From NCBI RefSeq assembly GCF_003387355.1, contig NZ_QUNH01000001.1, positions 940,023-1,004,022 of the forward strand: 64,000 nt of DNA, given 5' to 3'. Both the position numbers and the translations under genes were made by a program. Shown in pieces: positions 1 through 8,777 of the stretch. The notes under the pieces were generated by a model that was not told where the DNA came from, made no database searches, and worked only from the letters and a program-made list of their open reading frames with translations. This stretch comes from Winogradskyella sediminis (GTDB lineage Bacteria > Bacteroidota > Bacteroidia > Flavobacteriales > Flavobacteriaceae). Every line of letters begins with the position of its first letter. Position 1 is the first letter of the stretch.

Positions 1-3000
1 ACCCATTGCTGTTGCAATACTTCCGAACCATTTTCTAAACTGACTAAAGCTCTGCCTTCTGAACCTGAAGGGAAGGTTAATTTAGCAGTTTCTCCAACAT
101 TATAATTTTCTTTATCGGTTGAAAACACTAACATTTTAGCCGCTTCCTTATCGTTTGAAGGATTTGAAGACCACCAGTTTTTATAGAAATACGCCGTTCT
201 TCCTGTGGCATGCCCGCTAACAGGATCTACAACTCTAATTAAGTAACGTCCGCGTTCGTCTTCTGGAATTTTCAATTTGAAATTCGCTTTACCGTTAGCA
301 TCTGTATTGACTAAAAAGGACTGCACTGGTCTGTGGTAATTGCTCGATACGTAGCTCGATAGATTGTCGTAAGAGGAATTCCACCACCAACGCCATTCGA
401 CTTTGTAAACTTTGACTTCTAATTTCTCTCTTTTCATAGGTTTCCCTTCAGCTGTTACGGTTGCCACATCGAAGCTGTGATTTTCATCTGTAAAATAGGA
501 ACCGTAGTTATTGCCTTTTGGTGATTGTAATCCAACAAAACTCTCGTAAGGTGCATAAGGCATGGTAAAGGCATCGAGTGAAAAATCACCGCCATTTTCA
601 AAAGCTCTTACTAGGAATTGAGCCGTTAACATACCTGGGGCATTTTTACCAATATTCAATTTTGAATTGATAGTTGCATTTCCGTCTGCGTCTAAATTAC
701 CTTCAAACACATTGGTTTCTTCAGAATTAAATGTGCGTGTAGGATCGTTAAAAACGTAATCTTTATAGCCTTTAAAATTGGTATATGTTGATGTGAATTT
801 AGCTTTTATTTCAGCTTTTAAATTCTTCGCTGGTGCACCATGTAACCACGTGACGTTTAAGTCGCCTTGAAGTGGTTTGTTATTGGTTAGGATTTCGTCT
901 TCAAAATCGATTTTAATTTTTAATCGGTTTGGTTTTACGGTTTCAATTTTTAAGCCTTTTGAAAATGTAGCACCACCAACAGAAACTTTCGCGTTATAGT
1001 TTCCGGTTTTGTAATCGGTTGAGGTTGGTACAATGAAATCATAGAAATTATTAAGGTTGTCCGTAGATATTTTTCTATAAACCAATTTTTCAACAGGATC
1101 TGTGATTTCTAATTTTACAGGATGACGCTTTGGTAGTTTATTCGCAACGTCATTCAACATAAAGGTTAAAAACAAACTGTCTCCAGGTCGCCAAACGCCA
1201 CGTTCTGCGTAAATGTACCCTTTAAGTCCGCGTTGTAATCGGTTACCAGACACATCGAATTTACTCAATGATAAAGACATGCCATCGTGTAATTTAATAT
1301 AGCTCACGTTGCTCCCTTTAATTGCAATGGCAAAAGCAGCTCTGTGTTTAGCGTCGATTTTTAGCATGCCTTCTTTATTGGTAATGCCATCGGCTAATTC
1401 TTGTTGTTGGTAATTGTATAAGGTGATTTTTGTAGCGCTTTCCGGGCTTGTCGTTAAAATATTAGTCACCGCAAATACATACGTGTTATCGGCACCTTGC
1501 TTCGCAATTATACCAAGATCTGAACTGATTAAATTCTGAGATACCACACGATTGCCGTAGTTAAAATAAGATTCGGTACATGGATTGTCCCTATCTCTCC
1601 AACGGTAATTGGTATTTCTGTAGCTATAGGTTAAATTGTCCCAATAGCGTTCTTCGCGTAAGTCTTCTTCTTCCTCAGTACTTTCCTCAGAAACGTAGTC
1701 ATCTTCCTCGTAATAATCGTCGTAGTAATCATCTTCATCAATAGTTGTTGTTTCAGCGTTTGACGTACAATCGTAAAGCGAATACTCCTTTTTAAAACTT
1801 AATTCTACTCTATAGATAGCACCAGGATCTGCTTTTAAATATTTAGATAAATCGATGCTGTAGGCTTTCCATTTGCCGGTGTTTTGATGTTCTTCTTGAA
1901 TTAAGGTGATGGTTTCTTTGGCGATACGTCGTCCTACTTTTTTAATGGCATATTGGTCATTGCTATTGAGGTCGTAATCTTGTAAAAATTGAAGGACGTT
2001 ATTTTCAAATATTTTAATGATTCTCACATCGATTTTACTCAAGTTAACCGCTTCAAAATTGAATTTTAATTCTTTTGAATTTGGAAGAATACTTCCGTTA
2101 CTGATAAGTCTTACTTCAGGTTTTAATTCTTCAAAGGTTACCAGTTCTGAAAACGGCTTTTTTAATTTGAAACCATCGGTATTTTTAATGCCTGTAAAGA
2201 CATCAACCTGAATATCTCCAACCAATTTAGAATCTGGATACACACGCAACACATTGCCATCAACAATATATTTAGGGTTTTTAACGCCCTGAAGTGACAC
2301 TAAGCCTGCGAAATTTTGCTGCTTCACTAAAGGATCTGAAAAGTTAAGGGATAAGAATTGCTCAGGACTTTGAACAACCTCCGTATTCACAATGGTAAAG
2401 TTATTTTTGCCTGGAATAGTAATAAAATTTTCACCTTTATTTTCCGCTTTTATGGCAGATCCATCCCATGCGATATCAATTTTACTGTCCTCAACTAAAC
2501 GGTTGATGCTATCTATTTTAAACTCGAAGAATTTTGAAGTTTCAGCAGCGTCATTCCACACTAATTGTAATGATTTTGAATTCTGAGAAGCAGACACTAA
2601 TTTTTTAGCTTCGGCAAGTGAAATTACATCAGCCGATCGTAATTGCGCAAACATATACTGCCATTCTTTACTATAGGATTGTAGGTTTTGGGTGGTGATA
2701 TTAAAACTTGGTGTGATGGTTTTGAATTGAAACGTATATTCTTCAAATGTTTTCGGAACGTTCTTATAAATGTTATTTAACTTAACATTTACAGTGTACT
2801 CTGTGGCAGGTTCTAAATGTTCATCTGGTGTGAAAAGTAAGGTGTGATTGTTCATGGCTTTTAATTGGCCTTGAACGTGAGGTGTTATTTTGACAAGTTC
2901 TGTTGGTAGGGTTTTATCGATTTCCCATCCGTTAACCGTATCTGAAAGACTAACTTTTATAGGATCGGCAACGGACACTAAACCTGAGGTGGTATAACTG

Positions 3001-3107
3001 ATGTAATCTCGGTACTTAAAAATATTATCAGTTTCTACAGGTGTTTTTTTACATGACACAACAAAAACGAGAATTAAGAGTAGGAGGAGGTGCTTTTTGA
3101 TGTTCAT
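1..3107 (-). CDS. Alpha-2-macroglobulin-like lipoprotein, C-terminus cut by window edge
   Basis: I translated this frame myself; it is open from the ATG at 3107 to the left edge (about 1035 residues). The N-terminus is a lipoprotein signal with lipobox VVSC and Cys19. Around residues 630-640 is the macroglobulin MG2 signature YIYAERGVWRPGD, which resembles the family's Y-x-Y-T-D-R-G-x-Y-R-P-G-D motif. The rest reads as successive beta-sandwich domains. Full-length Bacteroidota relatives are about 1800-2000 residues, so the complement-like C-terminal part, including any thioester CxEQ motif, lies outside the window. The family is thought to trap proteases in the periplasm or at the outer membrane. 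An Asp/Glu/Tyr-rich stretch at about residues 457-482 looks like an inserted disordered loop. The gene appears monocistronic, with a divergent aldehyde dehydrogenase upstream. Confidence 0.85.
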   Translation of the reverse strand, partial: MNIKKHLLLLLILVFVVSCKKTPVETDNIFKYRDYISYTTSGLVSVADPIKVSLSDTVNGWEIDKTLPTELVKITPHVQGQLKAMNNHTLLFTPDEHLEPATEYTVNVKLNNIYKNVPKTFEEYTFQFKTITPSFNITTQNLQSYSKEWQYMFAQLRSADVISLAEAKKLVSASQNSKSLQLVWNDAAETSKFFEFKIDSINRLVEDSKIDIAWDGSAIKAENKGENFITIPGKNNFTIVNTEVVQSPEQFLSLNFSDPLVKQQNFAGLVSLQGVKNPKYIVDGNVLRVYPDSKLVGDIQVDVFTGIKNTDGFKLKKPFSELVTFEELKPEVRLISNGSILPNSKELKFNFEAVNLSKIDVRIIKIFENNVLQFLQDYDLNSNDQYAIKKVGRRIAKETITLIQEEHQNTGKWKAYSIDLSKYLKADPGAIYRVELSFKKEYSLYDCTSNAETTTIDEDDYYDDYYEEDDYVSEESTEEEEDLREERYWDNLTYSYRNTNYRWRDRDNPCTESYFNYGNRVVSQNLISSDLGIIAKQGADNTYVFAVTNILTTSPESATKITLYNYQQQELADGITNKEGMLKIDAKHRAAFAIAIKGSNVSYIKLHDGMSLSLSKFDVSGNRLQRGLKGYIYAERGVWRPGDSLFLTFMLNDVANKLPKRHPVKLEITDPVEKLVYRKISTDNLNNFYDFIVPTSTDYKTGNYNAKVSVGGATFSKGLKIETVKPNRLKIKIDFEDEILTNNKPLQGDLNVTWLHGAPAKNLKAEIKAKFTSTYTNFKGYKDYVFNDPTRTFNSEETNVFEGNLDADGNATINSKLNIGKNAPGMLTAQFLVRAFENGGDFSLDAFTMPYAPYESFVGLQSPKGNNYGSYFTDENHSFDVATVTAEGKPMKREKLEVKVYKVEWRWWWNSSYDNLSSYVSSNYHRPVQSFLVNTDANGKANFKLKIPEDERGRYLIRVVDPVSGHATGRTAYFYKNWWSSNPSNDKEAAKMLVFSTDKENYNVGETAKLTFPSGSEGRALVSLENGSEVLQQQW

Positions 3108-3423
3108 GATGATGGATTTTAGTTTAAATTGTGATTAAAACAAGAGTAAGTACATTCTTGTTAAATAAGTACGGCAATTTTAAAACGTTTAGACTTTAGG
3201 TTATTGTTAAATTGTTCTTAAAGTTAAGAATTGTTAGTGAATGAGTTAATAAGATTGAGATTTTTTTACTAAAGACAACACGATATTTTTAGTGTGCTTT
3301 CTGATAAAATATGGATTCACTTTTTGTTCTTACGTGGATTCTAAAAAAATAAATTCTGTGCTAAATCTAATGAATTAAGATGACTATGTTGCAGTTTTTT
3401 ATTTTTAGCTTTAAGACTTCCCA

Positions 3424-3455
3424 TAGTTAGGAAAGATAAGAGTTCATCCTAACTA
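3424..3455. repeat. Perfect 9-bp inverted repeat upstream of aldehyde dehydrogenase
   Basis: TAGTTAGGA at 3424-3432 and TCCTAACTA at 3447-3455 are exact reverse complements separated by 14 nt. No T-run follows on either strand, so a terminator is unlikely. The position, about 40 nt upstream of the -7-like box at 3497, would suit an operator. The regulator is unknown. Confidence 0.4.
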
Positions 3456-3496
3456 ATTTAAGGAAGCCAAGCTGCGACTAACTAACAATTTATTAG

Positions 3497-3504
3497 TAAC
3501 TTCG
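3497..3504 (+). promoter_or_regulatory. -7-like box TAACTTCG for aldehyde dehydrogenase
   Basis: TAACTTCG differs from the Bacteroidota -7 consensus TAnnTTTG at one base and lies 36 nt before the ATG at 3541. No clear -33 TTTG is visible at the expected distance. Confidence 0.4.
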
Positions 3505-3540
3505 CATAAAATTTTAATAATTCATAAAAATTAAGCAAAT

Positions 3541-5094
3541 ATGGAAGCCGTAGCTACCGATTTCGGAATAAAAGAAGCCCTAGAACAATTAGGCGTTAAA
3601 GATATAAATGAAGGGTCTTCTACAGGATCTAACAATTTTTCTAATGGAGAGATTATTGAATCGTATTCGCCAGTAGATGGTAAATTAATAGGAAAAGTTA
3701 AAACGACCACAAGAGAAGATTACGATAAAGTAATGAATGCAGCGACTAGCGCATTTAAAACGTGGAGAGATGTACCAGCACCACAACGTGGCGAAATTGT
3801 ACGTCAGTTTGGAAATAAACTAAGAGAACTAAAAGAACCGTTAGGGAAATTAGTCTCTTACGAAATGGGAAAATCTTTACAAGAAGGTTACGGTGAGGTT
3901 CAAGAAATGATTGATATCTGTGATTTTGCTGTGGGATTATCACGTCAATTAAACGGACAAACGATTCCTTCAGAGCGTCCCGGTCACGTGATGAGAGAAC
4001 AATGGCACCCTATTGGTGTAGTTGGTATTATCTCAGCATTTAACTTTCCGGTAGCTGTTTGGGCTTGGAACACTGCTTTAGCTTGGATTTGTGGTGATGT
4101 GTGTGTGTGGAAAGCCTCTGAAAAATCATTATTATGTTCTGTGGCTTGCCAAAATATTATAGCAGGAATTTTAAAAGAGAATAATATGCCAGAAGGTATT
4201 TCTTGTATCATTAATGGAGACTATAGAGTCGGTGAGTTTATGACTACCGATGCTAGAATTCCATTAGTATCTGCTACAGGTTCTACAAGAATGGGACGTA
4301 TTGTTGGTAAAACAGTAGCTGAACGTTTTGGAAAATCGTTATTAGAATTAGGAGGAAATAACGCCATTATTATTACACCAACTGCTGATTTAAAAGTGGT
4401 GGTACCTGGTGCTGTATTTGGTGCTGTGGGTACTTGTGGGCAACGTTGTACTTCTACACGTCGTTTAATTATTCACGAGTCGGTTTACGATAAAGTACGT
4501 GATGCCATTGTTGGTGCTTACGGACAGATTAAGATTGGTAATCCGTTAGATGAAAATAATCACGTTGGACCATTAATCGATAAAGATTCAGTTGAAACCT
4601 ATTTAGCGGCTATTGAAAAAGCGAAATCTGAAGGCGGAAACGTTTTAGTTGAAGGTGGAGTTTTAGAAGGTGAAGGTTACGAAAGTGGTTGCTACGTAAA
4701 ACCAGCAATTATTGAAGCTGAAAATCATTTTGAAATCGTTCAACATGAAACATTTGCTCCAATATTATACTTAATGAAATATTCTGGAGACGTAGAAAAT
4801 GCTATTGAAAAGCAAAATGGTGTGGCTCAAGGATTGTCATCAGCCATTATGACTAATGAGATGAAAGAAGCAGAGAAGTTTTTATCGTATGCTGGTTCTG
4901 ACTGTGGTATTGCTAACGTTAATATTGGAACATCTGGTGCTGAAATTGGTGGAGCATTCGGTGGTGAAAAAGAAACAGGAGGAGGACGTGAGTCTGGCTC
5001 AGATGCTTGGAAAGTCTACATGAGAAGACAAACCAATACGGTAAATTATTCTGATGAATTACCATTAGCACAAGGGATTAAGTTTGATCTTTAA
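3541..5094 (+). CDS. Aldehyde dehydrogenase, ALDH7 / aminoadipate-semialdehyde type
   Basis: A 517-residue NAD(P)-dependent aldehyde dehydrogenase. The family signature residues are present: Asn168 in AFNFP, the cofactor-binding Lys191 in WKASE, the GSTRMG loop near 247-252, general base Glu269 in LLELGGNN and nucleophile Cys303 in CGQRC. The spacing and the TCGQRCTSTRR context match the ALDH7 (antiquitin, AmaB/Pcd) branch, which oxidises L-2-aminoadipate semialdehyde in lysine breakdown. Substrate is inferred from that resemblance only. It is soluble, with no signal peptide. A strong terminator follows and no lysine-degradation partner is adjacent, so it appears to be a single-gene unit. Confidence 0.88.
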   Translation: MEAVATDFGIKEALEQLGVKDINEGSSTGSNNFSNGEIIESYSPVDGKLIGKVKTTTREDYDKVMNAATSAFKTWRDVPAPQRGEIVRQFGNKLRELKEPLGKLVSYEMGKSLQEGYGEVQEMIDICDFAVGLSRQLNGQTIPSERPGHVMREQWHPIGVVGIISAFNFPVAVWAWNTALAWICGDVCVWKASEKSLLCSVACQNIIAGILKENNMPEGISCIINGDYRVGEFMTTDARIPLVSATGSTRMGRIVGKTVAERFGKSLLELGGNNAIIITPTADLKVVVPGAVFGAVGTCGQRCTSTRRLIIHESVYDKVRDAIVGAYGQIKIGNPLDENNHVGPLIDKDSVETYLAAIEKAKSEGGNVLVEGGVLEGEGYESGCYVKPAIIEAENHFEIVQHETFAPILYLMKYSGDVENAIEKQNGVAQGLSSAIMTNEMKEAEKFLSYAGSDCGIANVNIGTSGAEIGGAFGGEKETGGGRESGSDAWKVYMRRQTNTVNYSDELPLAQGIKFDL

Positions 5095-5120
5095 GCTAAG
5101 GTTAAATTTTTAAATATTTT

Positions 5121-5152
5121 AAAGCCATATCGAAAGATGTGGCTTTTTTTTT
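5121..5152 (+). terminator. Intrinsic terminator after aldehyde dehydrogenase
   Basis: AAAGCCATAT pairs over ten positions (one G-T wobble) with ATGTGGCTTT around the loop CGAAAG, and is followed by a run of T. It lies 27 nt after the aldehyde dehydrogenase stop codon. Confidence 0.85.
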
Positions 5153-5217
5153 AACATTGTAGTACGCAACCTTTTCTTACAAATGGCATCTATTATGTAA
5201 CCGATCTATTTCAACAT

Positions 5218-5913
5218 ATGAAACTTTTATTTAAATTCTTCTTAATACCGTGTTTTTTAATGACGGTCTTAGGTTGTGAAGTTCAACTAGAAGACAATAC
5301 CAGGATTTTAGTAGAAGGAACGGTTGAGGATCAGAATAATATCCCTGTCCCAGAGGCAAAAGTAACTGTGCTTACCAGAAGAGGAAATTTTAGTGGAGGA
5401 GAAAATTCATATGTATTAGGGGAAGGTTTCAGTGCTTCTGATGGGAGCTTTTCTATTATATCCTTTTTTGATAAAGACGAAGACTTTGCTATAGAAGTGG
5501 GTTTAGATGACGCTTATACGACCTATGTTTATAAAACTAATACGCTCAATTTTACTCCTTTAGATTTAACTTTTAATCTCGAAACTGTTAGGTTGAAAAA
5601 GTTAGCCAATTTTAACTTTAATATTATAAGAACGAGTGGTGAATTTAATACCATAACCTATAGTATAAATTATGTTGAAGGTTTTTGTTTAGAGTATTAT
5701 GAAGGAACCACCCTCAATAACTATCAAAGTAGTTGTTTCGAAGAGCGATCTATAAGTCAAACTTTAAATGATAACAATCCTGATGATCAATGGCAATTGC
5801 AAGTCCCACTAGGTGAGGTTGTAGCGTTTACTTACACCATAAATGAACAACCAGAGATAACAGAGTATATTATTATAAATGATGAAAATTATGACTTTAC
5901 GTTCAATTATTAA
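5218..5913 (+). CDS. Lipoprotein with carboxypeptidase-regulatory-like domain
   Basis: A 231-residue protein with an SPII signal: hydrophobic residues 5-17, lipobox VLGC, Cys20. Residues about 28-100 (ILVEGTVEDQNNIPVPEAKV, later ASDGSFSI) match the pattern of the CarboxypepD_reg-like/CNA-B beta-sandwich common in Bacteroidota surface proteins. The C-terminal half is Asn/Tyr-rich beta structure I cannot assign. It is probably anchored in the outer membrane. The stop lies inside the start region of the next gene (35-bp overlap), suggesting translational coupling with the beta-barrel protein. Specific function is unknown. Confidence 0.7.
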   Translation: MKLLFKFFLIPCFLMTVLGCEVQLEDNTRILVEGTVEDQNNIPVPEAKVTVLTRRGNFSGGENSYVLGEGFSASDGSFSIISFFDKDEDFAIEVGLDDAYTTYVYKTNTLNFTPLDLTFNLETVRLKKLANFNFNIIRTSGEFNTITYSINYVEGFCLEYYEGTTLNNYQSSCFEERSISQTLNDNNPDDQWQLQVPLGEVVAFTYTINEQPEITEYIIINDENYDFTFNY

Positions 5914-6592
5914 AGCCATATGGTTCATTGGTTTAGGCTTGTGTTGTTCGTTGGGTTTTGCTCAAGAAAAACAACCAGAAGGGGTTACTGAAGACACCAA
6001 AAGTTCGTTTTTCAATTCACAAGAGCGTCAGCGTTTTTTTGCATTTATGATTGGTGGCCATAAGCCTTTTACAAGTGGTGATAATTTTATGGGAGAAGGC
6101 TTAGAAGGCAAATCTGGAATAGACTTTAAGGTTCAAATGTATATCTATAAACATTTATTTGTCGGGCTAGCAACATCTGCAAGCTATTTTAATGTTACAA
6201 ACCAAGAACGCTTAGGTAATTATAGAAAATCAAGAATAGCAGAGAATTACGTTTATGTTGGTTATGAGTTTTTCCCCACGGATCAGTTGCGGTTAGGACT
6301 TGATATCTCTGTAGATAGCGATTTAGATTATAAAAATCACGGCTTTAGCAATTCTAATATTGCAGAACAACATGATTCAGGTAAATTAAATCGTTATGGT
6401 TTGTATCTTCAGTATGAATTGACAAAGCACTTTATGATATATATTGATTATAGCTATAATGTGAGTAAAATGGATATAATGGTACCTTCAGAATTAGATA
6501 ATTTTTTTAGTAAAGGCACTTACCATAAGGTAGGTTTAGGACTTACTTTTTCTATAGGTAGTCGCGATTTAATCTCTCGTTTTGTAGACTAA
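5879..6592 (+). CDS. Probable outer-membrane beta-barrel protein
   Basis: Up to 237 residues. In-frame ATGs at 5879, 5882 and 5891 are all possible; the one at 5891 gives the tidiest signal peptide (MTLRSIIKAIWFIGLG, cut after GFA). The mature part has alternating aromatic/polar strands such as KHLFVGLATSASYF, YVYVGYEFF and KVGLGLTFSIG, ending near the C-terminus, as in small OmpW/OmpX-like barrels. It overlaps the upstream lipoprotein gene by 35 bp in another frame. It may form an outer-membrane pair with that lipoprotein (inference). No substrate can be assigned. Confidence 0.6.
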   Translation: MMKIMTLRSIIKAIWFIGLGLCCSLGFAQEKQPEGVTEDTKSSFFNSQERQRFFAFMIGGHKPFTSGDNFMGEGLEGKSGIDFKVQMYIYKHLFVGLATSASYFNVTNQERLGNYRKSRIAENYVYVGYEFFPTDQLRLGLDISVDSDLDYKNHGFSNSNIAEQHDSGKLNRYGLYLQYELTKHFMIYIDYSYNVSKMDIMVPSELDNFFSKGTYHKVGLGLTFSIGSRDLISRFVD

Positions 6593-6661
6593 TAGGCGTA
6601 AAATTATACTATCTAACCTATAAATGGAAATAGTGATTAAAGCGCTTTTTTACAAGTTGGA

Positions 6662-6799
6662 ATGCTTTTGTCACTTTTGTTCGATAAGTATGAAGATGTT
6701 ATTTTAATGGAAGGCAGATTTCACCAAATATTTTATGATAATACCTCGAAACCTAGAGCATTTAATATGAGGGATAAAAAAAACCTTGTTTCAATATAG
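6662..6799 (+). pseudogene. 45-codon ORF, possible gene remnant
   Basis: The frame from ATG 6662 to TAG 6797-6799 encodes 45 residues, including KYEDVILMEGRFHQIF and NTSKPRAFNMRDKKN. The mix of charged and aromatic residues looks more like the end of a globular protein than random AT-rich translation. There is no obvious promoter and its 3' end overlaps the terminator hairpin. It could be a decayed fragment, a real small protein or chance. I do not recognise a family. Confidence 0.25.
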
Positions 6800-6827
6800 A
6801 GCTTTTGGCTTTAGAGAAACAAGGTTT
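6776..6827 (-). terminator. Intrinsic terminator for the AlbA_2-domain gene
   Basis: AAACCTTGTTTC (6781-6792) and GAAACAAGGTTT (6816-6827) form a perfect 12-bp stem with a 23-nt loop. On the minus strand the stem runs into a T-tract (plus-strand A-run from 6776). It lies about 160 nt past the stop of the minus-strand gene ending at 6985. The loop is longer than usual. Confidence 0.6.
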
Positions 6828-6984
6828 ATAATTGATTAATAGCATTACAAATATGACTAATATTTTCTGTGGTTGGCAAAATATATGATGAATGGTAGAA
6901 AAAAATGTATAATCAGTATCGTTTTGATATTTCATTCGATAAGATGCTAAAAAAAAGGTCGAAAATCGTATTAATTACGACGAA

Positions 6985-8118
6985 CTAACTATATTTTACT
7001 TTTCTTAATATACGCATGGTTTCTTTATAAGAATAGTAGAATTCTCTATTGTAACTCTTTAGGTAAGGCTTTATGATTTCTAATTTTATCAAGGCATCCG
7101 AAAATCCATTGAGGTAACAGATGAGGTAACTTGCAGCTAAATTCCTAACATCTTTTGTTTCGTGTACGGTTAGTTCTTGTTTTTTTTCAAGCTTTTTTAA
7201 AATAGCGTTATTGGCATTATATATATGGTGTAAAACCTTTTTATCAAATTGTGGAGGTTCAAAAAGAAGATTAACTTCTATAGAATAGTTGGCATTATCT
7301 TCAAAGTGAATGATCTTTTCTTCAAGCTTATAGTATTTATAAGATTGATGTAGACCAAGCCTCACATATTCTACAATCTTAAAGGTGTCTTCGGTAAATG
7401 CAATAGAAACTTCATCTAAAGCCGAATAAAATAAACGTACTTGCTCGTTAATTAATTCGATATCCACTCTAGAAAAGAAGATTTCATTCTTTACCTGTTT
7501 TTTTACACCAGACCAACATAACACAAAATATTCTTTAAAGACTTTGTATTGTGGATTAAAATCTTGACGCTTATTCATAAAATCAAAAACACCGTCAAGT
7601 GTTAATTCGATACTATTTTGGGCATTATTTTCTATGGCTGTTACGATTTCAGAATTGACATCTTTAATTTCAATATCAAAAACCTTGGGCATGCTAATGC
7701 TACCATCTCTAAAAAACACGGATCCACCATAATATTTCCATATATTTTTTCTGAGGGATGTAATCTCATCATTAGGTCTTATGGTTACTAATCCTACAAC
7801 TTTATCGTCTGGTAAATGAGGAAAAGGAATGTTTTCGTATTGTACAATCGGTGGGTTGTTGAGATAGGCATTAATAAGATTCTGAATTTTACTGTCATCA
7901 AAAAAATCGACACCAATAATCCTATTATCTTCATCCTCTACGCCAATAACAATGAATGAATTGTTTTTAGGGTTGCTATTAGATAGTGCACATACATGCT
8001 TTAAGAACTTGGCTTTTCCTTCTTTCTGACTAATATTTATTTTTCGCTTTTTGTCATAAAAACTGTTCTCATCGTTGTGAGCAAGTAAGTGCTTTATGAG
8101 AAGTCTTTTGTTAATCAT
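6985..8118 (-). CDS. AlbA_2 / Schlafen-type putative DNA-binding domain protein
   Basis: A 377-residue soluble protein. Residues about 25-140 match the AlbA_2 (formerly AAA_4) domain: KEGKAKFLKHVCALSNS, then SFIVIGVEDEDNRIIGVDFF and the later VGLVTIRPNDE. This domain is often annotated 'ATP-binding' but lacks Walker motifs here. The C-terminal 230 residues are largely helical and unassigned; I see no winged-helix region of the kind often found in longer family members. It may be regulatory or nucleic-acid binding (inference). It is followed by its own terminator. The next gene upstream on this strand, the HD hydrolase, starts a separate unit after a 56-bp gap. Confidence 0.65.
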   Translation of the reverse strand: MINKRLLIKHLLAHNDENSFYDKKRKINISQKEGKAKFLKHVCALSNSNPKNNSFIVIGVEDEDNRIIGVDFFDDSKIQNLINAYLNNPPIVQYENIPFPHLPDDKVVGLVTIRPNDEITSLRKNIWKYYGGSVFFRDGSISMPKVFDIEIKDVNSEIVTAIENNAQNSIELTLDGVFDFMNKRQDFNPQYKVFKEYFVLCWSGVKKQVKNEIFFSRVDIELINEQVRLFYSALDEVSIAFTEDTFKIVEYVRLGLHQSYKYYKLEEKIIHFEDNANYSIEVNLLFEPPQFDKKVLHHIYNANNAILKKLEKKQELTVHETKDVRNLAASYLICYLNGFSDALIKLEIIKPYLKSYNREFYYSYKETMRILRKVKYS

Positions 8119-8174
8119 GTTTATAACTCTACGTACTGTGATTACATGGATTATAGCGTATTTATTTCCCTCAT

Positions 8175-8777
8175 TTAATTGTTACGAGCTTGTTTTTCAA
8201 ATTGAGTTTTAAATCTTTCAGTAAAATATAACGTATCTCTTTCAAGGAAATGTTTTAAGATTTTTTTTCGTCCAGGTTTGTAAATAATATCTGGGTAGAT
8301 TTTATATTCTTTCCTAATCTTTTGAAGATACGTGCTATAGGTTTTCCAGTCAGTGCCTAAAATTGATAAATCTAAATCCAATAAATACGCATTATCATTG
8401 TTTTCAGTAAGAAGGCATTTGTGTTTTTTGGTTGATATGATGAGATTTGTAATCTTTTCAATATTGAACACATCGGTTGGTAGTTTATTTAAAGCTTTAG
8501 CAGCAAAGTCTGCGCTTAGGGTTTCATTATCTATGTTAGTGGATTTGTAGATAATATCATGAAACCATATCGCTAATTTTAAGCTTTCTAAATCTTCAAT
8601 TTCATTGGTAAAGCCTTCTAATTGAAGACACATAGTATAAATATGAGACAGATTGTGGTAATGTCTGTTTTTAGAAGTATATTTTGATACAATCGTGGTC
8701 CATAATGTATCCATTAAAGCAGTATCAGCATAATCTGAAATTAAATCCTGCCAATAATGCTTTAACCAAAGTTTCAT
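8175..8777 (-). CDS. Predicted HD-superfamily metal-dependent phosphohydrolase
   Basis: A 200-residue protein resembling the COG4339-type HD proteins. Visible metal-site motifs are RHYHNLSH near residues 38-45 and the HD dyad in AIWFHDIIY near 70-78, followed by a conserved Asn/Glu and SADFAAKAL. No signal peptide or membrane segment is present. Substrate is unknown for the family. Its ATG overlaps the stop of the upstream SDR gene by 4 bp (ATGA), indicating co-transcription and translational coupling. Confidence 0.75.
   Translation of the reverse strand: MKLWLKHYWQDLISDYADTALMDTLWTTIVSKYTSKNRHYHNLSHIYTMCLQLEGFTNEIEDLESLKLAIWFHDIIYKSTNIDNETLSADFAAKALNKLPTDVFNIEKITNLIISTKKHKCLLTENNDNAYLLDLDLSILGTDWKTYSTYLQKIRKEYKIYPDIIYKPGRKKILKHFLERDTLYFTERFKTQFEKQARNN

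Larger units (their letters stand above)
3108..3540. other. Divergent intergenic region (433 bp)
   Basis: This gap separates the minus-strand macroglobulin gene from the plus-strand aldehyde dehydrogenase gene. I see no credible coding frame. It holds a 7-bp inverted repeat AACAAGA/TCTTGTT at 3139-3162 in the macroglobulin leader, a perfect 9-bp inverted repeat at 3424-3455 and a -7-like box at 3497-3504. The rest is AT-rich with no recognised RNA gene. Confidence 0.6.
6593..6984. other. Intergenic region between convergent genes (392 bp)
   Basis: It lies between the plus-strand barrel gene and the minus-strand AlbA_2 gene. It contains a 45-codon open frame with protein-like composition (6662-6799) and a long-stem hairpin (6781-6827) oriented as a terminator for minus-strand transcription. 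Nothing else is recognisable. Confidence 0.5.

Noticed and set aside
6860..6900. TTGGCA before the AlbA_2 gene end considered as a sigma54 -24 box
   Set aside because: No TTGC at the -12 position and no gene start downstream on that strand.
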